A stretch of DNA of 41,053 bases from the NCBI RefSeq assembly GCF_003996995.1, contig NZ_RZTT01000007.1:1-41053 (forward strand), written 5' to 3'. The notes under the pieces were generated by a model, which ran no database searches, was not told the origin of the DNA, and saw only the letters and a list, made by a program, of their open reading frames with translations. The position numbers were made by a program, and so were the translations under genes. This DNA comes from Mesorhizobium sp. M7A.T.Ca.US.000.02.2.1. Lineage in GTDB: Bacteria; Pseudomonadota; Alphaproteobacteria; Rhizobiales; Rhizobiaceae. This document shows, piece after piece, positions 18,866-27,658 of the stretch. The first letter of the stretch is position 1; every line of letters starts with the position of its first letter.

Positions 18866-20011
18866 TCAGGGGCCTTCGGTTGGCCCAACCGTCCCATGGT
18901 CGACAGTCAGGAATTGCGCGCGTCCCTGGAGACTGGAAAACAGCGCAGCATCGGTTCCTGTCATGAACGCCTGGCAGTTCAGTTCCTCCAGGATGGAGAA
19001 CAGCGCCGCGCGCCGCCGGCTGTCGAGATGCGCGGCGATCTCGTCGAGCAGCAGGATCGGCGTCATGCCCGACATTTCGCCGGTCAGCCTTGCATGCGAC
19101 AGCACGATGCCGACCAGCAGTGCCTTCTGCTCGCCGGTCGAGCAGAGTTCGGCCGGCATCGCCTTGGGGCGGTGTCGAACCACCAGATCCGAACGGTGCG
19201 GGCCGTCGAGGGTGCGCCCGGCGGCGCGATCGCGCTCACGGCCCCCGGCAAGCGTCCGACGGAAGCGCTCCTCGACATCGACCGCCGGCGCGGCGGCGAT
19301 TTCGGCTTCCAGATCGCCCGAAAGGCCGATATCGGCCCGCGGAAATGGTCCCGTGTCGGGCAGCCTGTCGATCATGGTGGCGAGCAGCCGCACCATTTCG
19401 GCCCGCGCCGCGGCTATCGCCACACCGGTTTCGGCCATCTGCGTCTCGATAGCGTCGAACCAGCGGTCGTCCCGGGAGTTTTCGGTAAGCAGCCGGTTAC
19501 GACCGCGCATAGCCTTCTCGTAGTCGATCGCACGTTGCCCGTGCCCGGGATCGATCGCCAGCACGAGCCGATCGAGAAATCGCCGGCGATCCGCGGCCGG
19601 TCCGGTGAACAACGCGTCCATGGCTGGCGTCAGCCACACCACGCGCAGCCATTCCAGCATGTCCTCGGCCGAGCGCGCCGACGCTCCGTTGATGCGCACC
19701 CGCCTGCCGCCTTCGCCGGCGGTGTCGCCGCCGGAAATGCCTGTTCCGATCTCGACCTGGCCGTCAGGTCCGTCGAGCCGGGCATGCAATGCAAAGCCGC
19801 CGTCGCCGCCGTCGCGTGCGACATCCACGTAAGGGGCGCGGCGCAAACCACGCCCCGGTGTCAAAAGGGAGATTGCTTCGAGGAGATTGGTCTTGCCGGC
19901 GCCGTTGTCGCCGGAAAAAACCACGGCACCTGGCGCCAGATCGATCGTCAGCGCCGCGTAGTTTCGGAAATTGGTAAGTGTAAGCTTACTTATGTGGTTC
20001 TGTGCCGGCAA
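18866..20011 (-). CDS. recF: DNA replication and repair protein RecF
   Basis: A 381-residue SMC-like ATPase that helps load RecA at single-strand gaps. Walker A is GDNGAGKTN (34-42), preceded by the typical LTLTNFRNYAAL. The ABC signature is STGEQKALLVGIVL, and Walker B is PILLLDEIAAHLD. There is no upstream ATG in frame; the start is a TTG at 20011 with AGGCGG upstream. That site lies only 14 bases from the end of a palindromic repeat, so the repeat forms most of the recF leader. The order dnaA-dnaN-recF is conserved. Confidence 0.96.
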   Translation of the reverse strand: MPAQNHISKLTLTNFRNYAALTIDLAPGAVVFSGDNGAGKTNLLEAISLLTPGRGLRRAPYVDVARDGGDGGFALHARLDGPDGQVEIGTGISGGDTAGEGGRRVRINGASARSAEDMLEWLRVVWLTPAMDALFTGPAADRRRFLDRLVLAIDPGHGQRAIDYEKAMRGRNRLLTENSRDDRWFDAIETQMAETGVAIAAARAEMVRLLATMIDRLPDTGPFPRADIGLSGDLEAEIAAAPAVDVEERFRRTLAGGRERDRAAGRTLDGPHRSDLVVRHRPKAMPAELCSTGEQKALLVGIVLSHARLTGEMSGMTPILLLDEIAAHLDSRRRAALFSILEELNCQAFMTGTDAALFSSLQGRAQFLTVDHGTVGPTEGP

Positions 20012-20025
20012 CCGCTATCCGCCTA

Positions 20026-20153
20026 TAGAGCGTTCCATCGTTTCACGGAAACGCAAAACCAATCTATCTCTTTGTTTTAACGCAATTCCCAAGGGAAAGC
20101 GCTATGCGCCTTTCCCGGGAAAACCGCTTCACACTTTTCCTGGAATTGCTCTA
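20026..20153 (+). repeat. Mosaic palindromic intergenic repeat, copy A, with nested hairpin
   Basis: A 128-bp element fills most of the dnaN-recF gap. It begins TAGAGCGTTCC, contains CGTTTCACGGAAACGC and TTTTAACGCAATTCC, and ends TTTTCCTGGAATTGCTCTA. It matches copy B at 25291 across both modules. Relative to copy B it carries about 27 extra bases that form their own hairpin: GGGAAAGCGC (20093-20102) pairs with GCGC-C-TTTCCC (20106-20116) around a TAT loop. It resembles the RIME-type mosaic elements of Rhizobiales (class assignment by recollection). Confidence 0.8.
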
Positions 20154-20216
20154 GAAGTTGCCGTAAATATCGCGCTTGCCGGTCCACAACAGGACCGAAG
20201 TGCTGACACCGCGCCG

Positions 20217-21335
20217 CTACACCCGCATCGGCATCAGCACATAGAGTGCGGTCTCGTCGGCCATGTCGTGGATCAACGTCGGCGAGCCGGCGTCGGCCAG
20301 CATGAACTTGGCTTCCGTGCCGGTCAGTTGCGCGGCAACGTCGAGCAGGTACTTCGCGTTGAAGCCGATCTCGATCGGACCGGATGAATAGTCGGCGGAC
20401 AGCTCTTCGGTGGCGCTGCCTGAATCGGGATTGTTGACCGCAAGCGTCACCTGACCCTCGCTGATCGAGAGCTTCACCGCGCGGCCGCGTTCGGAAGAGA
20501 TGGTCGAGACGCGGTCGACAGCGGCGGCAAAACTCTGGCGGTCGATGATCAGCTTCTTGTCGTTGCCGGTCGGAATGACCCGCTGATAGTCGGGGAAGGT
20601 GCCGTCGATCAGCTTCGAGGTCAAAACCACGCTGCCGATCGTGAAGCGGATCTTGGTGTCCGACAGTTCGGTGGTGACCGCGACATCCGGATCGTCGACG
20701 AGCTTCTGCAGCTCGCTCACCGTCTTGCGCGGAATGATGATGCCCGGCATGCCTTCGGAACCCGCTGGCGCATCGATCTCGGCGCGCGCCAGGCGGTGGC
20801 CGTCGGTCGCTACCGAGCGCAGCTTCAACTTGCCGCCGACCTCATGCGTGTGCAGATAGATGCCGTTCAGGTAATAACGCGTCTCCTCGGTGGAGATGGC
20901 GAATTGGGTCTTCTCGATCAGGCCTTTCAGGGCAACCGAGTCGAGACGGAAGATATGCGAGAACGATCCGGCCGAGAGCTCCGGGAAGTCGGATTGCGGC
21001 AGGCACTGAAGGCGGAAGCTCGAGCGGCCAGACGTCACCGTCATGGCGTTGCCGTCCTCGTCCGTCTTCAGCATCACCTCGGCGCCATCGGCAAGCTTGC
21101 GCACGATGTCGTAGAGCAGATGTGCCGGGACTGTCGTCGCCCCGCCGCGCTCCACCTTGGCGGGTGTCGCTTCGGTCACCTCGAGGTCGAGATCGGTCGC
21201 CTTCATTTCAAGGCTGGCGCCTTCGGCGCTGAGCAGCACGTTGGACAGGATCGGTATGGTGTTTCGCCGCTCGACCACGCGATGGACGTGGTTGAGCGAC
21301 TTCAGGAGATTGGACCGTTCCAGGATAACACGCAT
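20217..21335 (-). CDS. dnaN: DNA polymerase III beta subunit (sliding clamp)
   Basis: A 372-residue ring-forming processivity factor. The N-terminal MRVILERSNLLKSLNHVHRVVERRNTIPILSNVLL fixes the ATG at 21335; the open frame extends 38 residues upstream but that part is unrelated. The three clamp domains follow (SFRLQCLPQSDFPEL, ISTEETRYYLNGIYL, GTFPDYQRVIP). The C-terminus ends in the typical VLMPMRV. It is transcribed from dnaA toward recF, with 304 bp from the dnaA stop, so it may have its own promoter. Confidence 0.98.
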   Translation of the reverse strand: MRVILERSNLLKSLNHVHRVVERRNTIPILSNVLLSAEGASLEMKATDLDLEVTEATPAKVERGGATTVPAHLLYDIVRKLADGAEVMLKTDEDGNAMTVTSGRSSFRLQCLPQSDFPELSAGSFSHIFRLDSVALKGLIEKTQFAISTEETRYYLNGIYLHTHEVGGKLKLRSVATDGHRLARAEIDAPAGSEGMPGIIIPRKTVSELQKLVDDPDVAVTTELSDTKIRFTIGSVVLTSKLIDGTFPDYQRVIPTGNDKKLIIDRQSFAAAVDRVSTISSERGRAVKLSISEGQVTLAVNNPDSGSATEELSADYSSGPIEIGFNAKYLLDVAAQLTGTEAKFMLADAGSPTLIHDMADETALYVLMPMRV

Positions 21336-21639
21336 GACGAAACAGGCTCGCTTGAATGAATGACGGGTCACCAGTGAGCGGCGTCCCGCGAAAGGTCTGA
21401 ACAGGCTCAGAATCTGCGTAAACTGACAGGAAAAAACCAGCAAACGCAAGCCCGCGCCACCGGTTCAGGCCGGCTACGCGGGCTTTCTGGGGATAACGCG
21501 CCCGAAGTCCGCGAGCCAGTGTCGTAAAACCGAAATCCAGATCGCTTCCAGGCGGCGCCACGAGCCCGATCCAGGCCCAGCGCCGCACTGGCAAGCCATT
21601 GAATTCCGGTATTGTTCCGGCTCAGCCATCCCCGGAGGA
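21336..21639. other. dnaA-dnaN intergenic region with hairpin and one DnaA-box-like word
   Basis: This 304-bp gap has no credible gene. It holds a hairpin in which 21448-21456 pairs with 21477-21485 (9 bp), with an inner CCGG/CCGG pair; on the minus strand it lies downstream of dnaA and may attenuate or terminate. Three bases away, 21488-21496 reads TGGGGATAA, one mismatch from the DnaA box TGTGGATAA. Confidence 0.5.
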
Positions 21640-23187
21640 TCAGGCCTGGTCGTTGATCAACCGCCTCAGAAGCTCAAGTTCCTGCGCCAGCGTGTTGTCG
21701 TTGCCGGAAAGGTCCTCGATTTTGCGCACGGCATGCAGCACCGTGGTGTGATCGCGGCCGCCGAAACGCCGTCCGATCTCGGGTAGCGAGCGCGGCGTCA
21801 TCACCTTCGACAGGTACATGGCGACCTGCCGCGGCTTGACGATGGTGCGCGTGCGCCGGTTGGACAGCAATTCGGTCTTCGACACATTGTAGTGACGCGC
21901 CACGATGCGCTGGATGTCCTCGATACGGACACGCTTCGGCTCGCCGGTGCGATAGATGTGGCCGAGGATTTCGTCGATCCGGTCGATGGTGATCTGCGGC
22001 TCGAAGGATTGACGGAACAAAAGCTGATTGAAGGCGCCTTCCAGCTCGCGTCCGCTGCCGGTCACGGTGCGGGCGACGTGATTGAGGATCTCCTCCGAAA
22101 TGTCGAGCGATGCGTCGTCGCCCCTGGCCGTGGCAAGGCGCAATTTGAGCATGCCGAGGCGCATGGCAAAATCGGGCGCCGACATTTCAAGCGCGACACC
22201 GCCATTGAGGCGCGAACGGACCCGCGGTTCGAGCGATTCCAGTTCCGATGGCGGCCGGTCGGCGGCGACGACGACCTGCTTGGCGCTGTCGAGCAGCATG
22301 TTGATGAGGTGGCAGAATTCATGCTGGATCGACTTGCCCTGCAGAAACTGCATGTCGTCGATGATGAGCAGGTCGATGTCGCGCAGCTGTTCCTTGAGCG
22401 TCAGCGCGTTGTTGTCGCGGATCGCGGTGGCAAAGCGCCACATGAAATACTCGGCCGTGAGATAGACGACGCGCGACTTGGGGTTCTGTTTCAGCGATTC
22501 CGCAGCGATGGCCTGCAGCAAATGTGTCTTGCCGAGCCCGACGGTTGCGTGAAGGAAAAGCGGATTGAAGCGCACTGCGCTCGATTGCGATTCCGCTACC
22601 GCCTTGGCGGCGGCGAAGGCCACCCGGTTCGACGGTCCCTCGATGAAGGAGCCGAACGTGTAACGCGGATCGAGCGGCGACCCCAGCACGTTGTGGCGAA
22701 ATTCGCTCTCGATCGGTGTGCCCGGACGCGGAGCCGGTGCGCGCTCCACCCGGCTGGGGCTGACTGTGCCGGCGGCAAGTGCCGTCTGCGTCTGCCGTGT
22801 CATCTTGCTGCGTGCTGGCGTTACCTCTGGCTCGGCCTGGCTGCGTCCCTGACGAGTTGCCGTGCGCACGACGATGTCGATCTTGAGGAGATCGGCATCC
22901 TCCTGCTTCCACAGCTCTGAAATGAGGTCGAGATAGTGGCCGTTGATCCATGAACGCAGGAAGGCGGTAGGCACGGAGATGCGGACGATGCCCTTGGAAG
23001 CCTCGGCGACCTTCATGCGGCCAAACCAGCTCGAATAGACTTCGGTTCCCAGGCGCGCCTTCAACTGGGTCTTGACCCGGTCGAATTTCTGTTCCGCGTC
23101 GCTGGACACCGCCATGTCGTTTGCTCCGATCAAAGTTCCAGGAAATGGGAGGTCGCCCGTAAGTTCCCTTTCAATGCCGCTCTGCAT
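21640..23187 (-). CDS. dnaA: Chromosomal replication initiator protein DnaA
   Basis: A 515-residue AAA+ initiator. The N-terminal interaction domain ([22 protein letters not shown]) is followed by a Thr/Arg/Pro-rich linker (about 112-160). The AAA+ domain has Walker A VGLGKTH (about 216-222) and Walker [12 protein letters not shown] (Asp276/Asp277). The C-terminal DnaA-box-binding domain carries [23 protein letters not shown]. The start is ambiguous: ATG 23187 has AAGGAAAAG and ATG 23115 (MAVSSDAEQ) has CGGAG. I kept the longer form, though the shorter gives a more usual N-terminus. An 800-bp gap lies upstream. Confidence 0.97.
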   Translation of the reverse strand: MQSGIERELTGDLPFPGTLIGANDMAVSSDAEQKFDRVKTQLKARLGTEVYSSWFGRMKVAEASKGIVRISVPTAFLRSWINGHYLDLISELWKQEDADLLKIDIVVRTATRQGRSQAEPEVTPARSKMTRQTQTALAAGTVSPSRVERAPAPRPGTPIESEFRHNVLGSPLDPRYTFGSFIEGPSNRVAFAAAKAVAESQSSAVRFNPLFLHATVGLGKTHLLQAIAAESLKQNPKSRVVYLTAEYFMWRFATAIRDNNALTLKEQLRDIDLLIIDDMQFLQGKSIQHEFCHLINMLLDSAKQVVVAADRPPSELESLEPRVRSRLNGGVALEMSAPDFAMRLGMLKLRLATARGDDASLDISEEILNHVARTVTGSGRELEGAFNQLLFRQSFEPQITIDRIDEILGHIYRTGEPKRVRIEDIQRIVARHYNVSKTELLSNRRTRTIVKPRQVAMYLSKVMTPRSLPEIGRRFGGRDHTTVLHAVRKIEDLSGNDNTLAQELELLRRLINDQA

Positions 23188-23983
23188 GATCTTTTCCTTG
23201 TCCTTCCGTACCTGTTTTCCACCGGGGATGCGCCTCCTGCATCCGGTTCCGGCGACCTAAGTCTTTGCTACGCTGTCCGCTACCGCCGCCGGCAGATGAA
23301 CGTCGCCCATTATCCGCGGGAACCGGTGCCGGCCCATGGAAGCCAGTCCGCGTTGGGTATGTCAGGGCAATACAACACCGTCCGGCGAAAAGAGCGCCGG
23401 CGCGCCGTCTACCTGCCATGTCTAGTTACGCCAGTCCCCTACCGTATCGAAAAAGACAAACCAAAACCGTCCGCGGACTTGATCCGCGTTGCAAATCCCG
23501 CCAATTTAAGCTGGCCGATTCAGGCTTGGGTTAAGAGCCAGAGCCCGTCCCTTTCGATAGATCGACACTACCGAAATCGCTGTGGATAGGGCAAGGCCAC
23601 GTCTAACGGATTTTTAAGGAATCTGGTTACTGGAGGCGGGTTCGAGTGGCGTGCCGCAACGGCACAATTTTACAAAGCCATTGTGATTCAAACCCTTTTC
23701 CGGCGAATATGAAAAACCGGGCGCTGACAGAAATATTCTGAAATAATTCGCTTGACAGCGACTTGTCCCCGATCGGGTCGACCCGGTGTGGACAAGCTGT
23801 GGAACACCATCCGTAACTGTTTGAAAAATATAATCTATTTCTGACAGTTAAGAATCTTTAGGTCTGCCCTTTTCAAGCATGCCGATCAACAGCAGGCATG
23901 CATATGCCGGCAAACTATTCCCAATTGTGAAATCCGCCTAAGACGCCGTTTCCGGACATTCTTTTTAAGTGCTTGCCGGCAAA
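23188..23983. other. Large gene-free gap upstream of dnaA; candidate oriC or dnaA control region
   Basis: About 800 bp without a credible gene, richer in A+T than its surroundings, especially 23620-23960. DnaA-box-like words occur: TGTGGATAG (23581-23589) and TGTGGACAA (23787-23795), each one mismatch from TGTGGATAA, plus TGTGGAACA (23798-23806) and TTATCCGCG (23310-23318) with two. A+T-rich stretches lie close by (for example GAAAAATATAATCTATTTC near 23823-23841). Small hairpins are at 23651-23665 (GTGCCG/CGGCAC) and 23895-23908 (GGCAT/ATGCC). The combination suits an origin or an autoregulated dnaA promoter. No CtrA site was found here. Confidence 0.45.
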
Positions 23984-24012
23984 CGAAAAAACCCGGCACA
24001 AACGGCCGGGTT
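23984..24012 (-). terminator. Intrinsic terminator of rpsT
   Basis: On the minus strand an 8-bp stem AACCCGGC/GCCGGGTT (24012-24005 with 23997-23990) and 7-base loop are followed by a T-run, 29 bases after the rpsT stop. Confidence 0.88.
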
Positions 24013-24040
24013 CGAAGAACGTCAGTCTAGGCAAGTAATG

Positions 24041-24307
24041 TCAGGCCGACAGTACCTTGACCCGCTGAGCCAGTCGCGACACCTTGCGGGACGCCGTGTT
24101 CTTGTGAATTACGCCCTTAGTCGCGGCGCGCATCAATTCCGGCTCCGCGATCTTGAAGGCGGCCTGTGCGGCAGCCTTGTCACCGGAGGCAAGAGCCTCT
24201 TCGACCTGGCGGATATAGGTGCGGACGCGCGAGCGGCGATTCTTGTTGACCGCTGCGCGGCGGACGATCTTGCGCGTTGCCTTTTTGGCCGAGGATGTAT
24301 TGGCCAT
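24041..24307 (-). CDS. rpsT: 30S ribosomal protein S20
   Basis: An 88-residue primary 16S rRNA-binding protein. The basic N-terminus [39 protein letters not shown] and the end [22 protein letters not shown] are diagnostic. The ATG at 24307 (AGAGAGG upstream) gives the family N-terminus. It is monocistronic here, with a recognisable promoter at 24400-24428 and its own terminator. Position next to dnaA is conserved in Rhizobiales. Confidence 0.98.
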   Translation of the reverse strand: MANTSSAKKATRKIVRRAAVNKNRRSRVRTYIRQVEEALASGDKAAAQAAFKIAEPELMRAATKGVIHKNTASRKVSRLAQRVKVLSA

Positions 24308-24399
24308 GATGCCTCTCTTCTGATCTGGTCGGCGCATGCGGGATGCCGCAGGGCGCAAAAAACAAACGGGCAGCCACGGGGCCGCCTCGGTTGGTGCGG

Positions 24400-24428
24400 C
24401 TTATAGTTCAGCTTTTCCGGCGCGTCAA
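24400..24428 (-). promoter_or_regulatory. Sigma-70-type promoter of rpsT
   Basis: On the minus strand a -35 TTGACG (24428-24423) and a -10 TATAAG (24405-24400) are separated by exactly 17 bases. The leader to the rpsT start codon would be about 85 bases. Confidence 0.75.
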
Positions 24429-24489
24429 CGCTGCCTGGCCTTCTTTTTGGCGGCCAACAGTCATCTTCTTCGCAGCCAAGGGATTGGTG

Positions 24490-25263
24490 TCAGCGGTTGG
24501 TGAAATTCGGCTTCCGCTTCTCGGCAAAGGCCGCCATGCCTTCCTTCTGATCGTCCAATGCAAACAGCGAGTGAAACAGCCGGCGCTCGAACCGCAATCC
24601 TTCGGCAAGCGTCGTCTCGAAGGCGCGGTTGACAGCCTCTTTTGCCATCATCACGGATGGCAGCGAGAAAGCCGCGATCTTGGCTGCCGCCTTCAACGCC
24701 TCCTCGACAAGTTCGCCGGCGGGCACGACCCGCGACACCAGGCCAGAACGCTCGGCCTCGGCGGCATCCATCATCCGCCCGGTCAGGCACATGTCCATCG
24801 CCTTCGACTTGCCGACGAAGCGGGTCAGCCTTTGTGACCCGCCCATGCCTGGAATGACGCCGAGGGTGATCTCTGGCTGGCCGAACTTGGCCGTGTCGGC
24901 GGCGATGATGAAATCGCACATCATCGCCAGCTCGCAGCCGCCGCCGAGTGCATAGCCCGCCACCGCCGCGATAATTGGCTTTCGCGCCCGCGTCAGTTCC
25001 TCCCAGCCGACGAAGAAGTCCTGGGCGTAGGCGTCCGCGTAGGAGATGGACTGCATCTCCTTGATGTCGGCGCCGGCGGCGAAAGCCTTTTCGGAACCGG
25101 TGATGACCATGGCGCCGATACCGGGATCGGCACCGAAACCGTTCACGGCCGCCACCAGTTCGGTCAGTATCTGGGAGTTCAGCGCGTTGAGCGCCTGCGG
25201 CCTGTTCAGCGTGATCAGCCCGACCTTGCCGTGCGTCTCGGTGATGATCGTGTCATAGGCCAT
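24490..25263 (-). CDS. Enoyl-CoA hydratase
   Basis: A 257-residue crotonase-family enzyme hydrating trans-2-enoyl-CoA in beta-oxidation. The oxyanion-hole residues lie in [11 protein letters not shown] and [18 protein letters not shown]. The two catalytic glutamates match the Glu in GGGCELAMM and the Glu in [19 protein letters not shown]. The C-terminal [25 protein letters not shown] is typical of short-chain hydratases (ECHS1/FadB1-like). The ATG at 25263 has AAGGAGA upstream. A palindromic repeat fills the gap to mutM. Confidence 0.93.
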   Translation of the reverse strand: MAYDTIITETHGKVGLITLNRPQALNALNSQILTELVAAVNGFGADPGIGAMVITGSEKAFAAGADIKEMQSISYADAYAQDFFVGWEELTRARKPIIAAVAGYALGGGCELAMMCDFIIAADTAKFGQPEITLGVIPGMGGSQRLTRFVGKSKAMDMCLTGRMMDAAEAERSGLVSRVVPAGELVEEALKAAAKIAAFSLPSVMMAKEAVNRAFETTLAEGLRFERRLFHSLFALDDQKEGMAAFAEKRKPNFTNR

Positions 25264-25290
25264 GGCTGCTTCTCCTTGCTCACGCTCGTC

Positions 25291-25388
25291 TGGAGCGGTT
25301 CACCGTTTCACGCAGAGCAGAACCGCTCCATGTCCCTGTCTTGACGCAATTCCGAACGGAAAACAGTTTCACACTTGGAATTGCTCTA
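25291..25388 (+). repeat. Mosaic palindromic intergenic repeat, copy B
   Basis: A 98-bp element made of two palindromic modules. Module 1: TGGAGCGGTTC (25291-25301) and GAACCGCTCCA (25320-25330), perfect 11-bp arms. Module 2: GCAATTCC (25346-25353) and GGAATTGC (25377-25384), followed by TCTA. It fills the mutM-echA gap and stops two bases before the mutM stop codon, so on the minus strand it forms the 3' flank of mutM. It is homologous to the copies at 20026 and 16485. Confidence 0.85.
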
Positions 25389-25390
25389 AC

Positions 25391-26281
25391 TCATCGCTGA
25401 CACGTCCGGCAATAAAAGGTCGATCGGCCGCTCTGCACGACACGTTCGATGTGGCCGCCGCAACCGGGCTTGGAGCAGGCCTCGCCTTCGCGGTCATAGA
25501 CGGCGAAGGCGTGCTGGAAATAGCCCAGCGACCCGTCGGTCTGCATATAGTCCCGCAGTGAGGAACCGCCGGCTGCGATCGCATCGGATATCACCGACCG
25601 AATGGCTTGCGCGAGGTGTTCGCTTTGGGCCTGGGCTTTCTTTCCGGGCCTGGCGATCGTGCCCGCCTCGCGCAGCGGCGACAGGCCGGCGCGCCACAAC
25701 GCCTCCGACACATAGATATTGCCGAGCCCGGCGATCAGCCTCTGGTCGAGAAGCGCTGCCTTCAGCGGCGATCGCCGCCCCTTCATCAATGAGGCAAGCA
25801 TCGCACCGTCCAACGTGTTGCCCGTAGGCTCGACGCCAAGTCCAGCCAGCATCGGATGAACGTCCGGCAGCCCTTCCGCAAACAGCATGAAGCCGAAGCG
25901 GCGCGGATCATTGAAGATCACGCGGGACCGGGCACCGGCCGGAGACACGACATGGAAGACGACGTGGTCGTGATTGGAGCTCTTCGAGCGGTCGTGCCGG
26001 AAGATGCCGGGCATGTCGCTGCCATCGGCCGCCTCTATGCGGAATGAGCCCGACATGCCGAGATGGCAGATCAGCATGGGGCCGCCTTCCAGGTCCATCG
26101 TCAGATACTTGGCCCGGCGGCCGAGTGCCGTGATCGTCTTGCCGGTCAGCCGCTGCGCGAATTTCTCGGGAAATGGAAAGCGCAGATCCGGTCGGCGCGC
26201 CTCGACGCGGGCGATGGTAGCGCCTTCCAGAACCGGCTGCAGCCCGCGCCGGACGGTTTCGACCTCCGGCAATTCAGGCAT
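25391..26281 (-). CDS. mutM: Formamidopyrimidine-DNA glycosylase (Fpg)
   Basis: A 296-residue base-excision-repair glycosylase/AP lyase that removes 8-oxoguanine and FaPy lesions. The processed N-terminus needed for catalysis is present ([14 protein letters not shown], Pro2 nucleophile, Glu3). The helix-two-turn-helix segment is [21 protein letters not shown]. The C-terminal zinc finger has four cysteines ([18 protein letters not shown], then CRTC). The ATG at 26281 is fixed by the PELPE motif and overlaps the 3' end of deoB by eight bases, so translation may be coupled. Confidence 0.97.
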   Translation of the reverse strand: MPELPEVETVRRGLQPVLEGATIARVEARRPDLRFPFPEKFAQRLTGKTITALGRRAKYLTMDLEGGPMLICHLGMSGSFRIEAADGSDMPGIFRHDRSKSSNHDHVVFHVVSPAGARSRVIFNDPRRFGFMLFAEGLPDVHPMLAGLGVEPTGNTLDGAMLASLMKGRRSPLKAALLDQRLIAGLGNIYVSEALWRAGLSPLREAGTIARPGKKAQAQSEHLAQAIRSVISDAIAAGGSSLRDYMQTDGSLGYFQHAFAVYDREGEACSKPGCGGHIERVVQSGRSTFYCRTCQR

Positions 26282-27515
26282 GACCGCCGATCGCCGTATA
26301 GAAAGACGTGCCGTAGCGTCCGGGCGCCAGCCCGAGATGCTCGGCCACGGTCTCGCCAATGTCGGCGAATGTCGTTCTCAAGCCTATGTCGCCACCTTTG
26401 AAGCCCGGTCCGATGCCGATCACCGGAATGCGCTCGCGCGTGTGATCGGTCCCGCCCCAGGTCGGGTCGTTGCCGTGGTCGGCCGTCAGGATGAGAAGAT
26501 CGCCCTGCCGCAGCCTCGCAAATGCCTCCGGCAGCCGCAGGTCGAAGGCCTCGAGCGCGGCAGCATAGCCTGCGACATCGCGGCGGTGACCGAATTCGGT
26601 GTCGAAGTCGACGAAATTGGCGAAGACGAGGTCACCGTCGCCGGCATCATCCATCGCACCCAGCGCCTCGTCGAACATCGCCATGTTGCCTGCCGCCTTG
26701 CGCACTTGCGAAATTCCGCGATGGGCGAAGATGTCGCCGATCTTGCCGACGGCGATGACACGGCTGCCACGCGCCGTCAGCCGGTCGAGCAGGGTCGGTT
26801 CCGGCGGGGGCACGGCGTAGTCATGACGGTTGTATGTCCGCTCGAAAGTGACGGTGGTTTCGCCGACGAACGGCCGCGCGATCACCCGTCCGATCCTCAG
26901 CGGGTCAACCAGCCTGCGCACCACCTGGCAGAATTCATAAAGCCGGTCGAGGCCGAAATGGACTTCATGCGCTGCGATTTGCAGGACCGAGTCGACCGAT
27001 GTGTAGCAGATCGGCTTGCCGGTCCGGATGTGCTCCTCACCGAAGCGCTCGATGATCTCGGTGCCCGGCGCATGGCAATTGCCGAGAATGCCCGGCACCT
27101 TGCCTTCGCGGATGATCGCCTCGGTCAGTTCGGCCGGAAAGGCGGGAATCGTATCCGGGAAATAGCCCCAGTCGAGGCGCACCGGCAGGCCGGCGATTTC
27201 CCAATGGCCGGATGGCGTATCCTTGCCGCTCGAAACCTCCTGTGCGGCGCCGTGAAAGGCAGTTGGGAGCAGATCCGCCCCGCTGTTGGCAAACCCCAGT
27301 CCCGTCGCGGTTTCGGCGGCCTTGCCAAGGCCGAGCGAGGCCATGTGGGGGACAAACAGCGGTCCACTGCGAAGCCCTTCGCGATCCGCGCGGCCCTCCG
27401 CACAGGCTTCTGCGATGTGCGCGAATGTGTTGGCGCCCGCGTCACCGTAGCGGTCGGCGTCGGCCGCGCCGCCGATGCCGAAGGAGTCCAGAACGAAGAG
27501 GAAAGCGCGCGCCAT
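26274..27515 (-). CDS. deoB: Phosphopentomutase
   Basis: A 413-residue alkaline-phosphatase-superfamily enzyme interconverting ribose-1-P/ribose-5-P and deoxyribose-1-P/5-P in nucleoside salvage. The metal-binding aspartate of [14 protein letters not shown] lies at the N-terminus. The catalytic threonine region [12 protein letters not shown] and the C-terminal metal ligands [18 protein letters not shown] are clear. Length fits the family. No strong ribosome-binding site precedes the ATG at 27515. Other deo genes are not visible, and the neighbouring mutM belongs to a different pathway, so the pairing may reflect a rearrangement (inference). Confidence 0.96.
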   Translation of the reverse strand: MARAFLFVLDSFGIGGAADADRYGDAGANTFAHIAEACAEGRADREGLRSGPLFVPHMASLGLGKAAETATGLGFANSGADLLPTAFHGAAQEVSSGKDTPSGHWEIAGLPVRLDWGYFPDTIPAFPAELTEAIIREGKVPGILGNCHAPGTEIIERFGEEHIRTGKPICYTSVDSVLQIAAHEVHFGLDRLYEFCQVVRRLVDPLRIGRVIARPFVGETTVTFERTYNRHDYAVPPPEPTLLDRLTARGSRVIAVGKIGDIFAHRGISQVRKAAGNMAMFDEALGAMDDAGDGDLVFANFVDFDTEFGHRRDVAGYAAALEAFDLRLPEAFARLRQGDLLILTADHGNDPTWGGTDHTRERIPVIGIGPGFKGGDIGLRTTFADIGETVAEHLGLAPGRYGTSFYTAIGGHA

Positions 27516-27658
27516 CGAGTTGTTGCCAGTTTGACCGACCAGACATAGGGTTCCGCGACTTCATTGGCAATTCGGAAACCAAACGGCAACGGCTTGGCGT
27601 GATAGTCCAGTGTACTGGGATGGGCATGGATCGAGGACAACAGACTGTGGTTCCTGTC

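Noticed and set aside
23265..23534. An 89-codon plus-strand frame in the dnaA upstream gap
   Set aside because: No ribosome-binding site, Pro/Arg-rich shadow-like composition, and it overlaps the likely dnaA control region.
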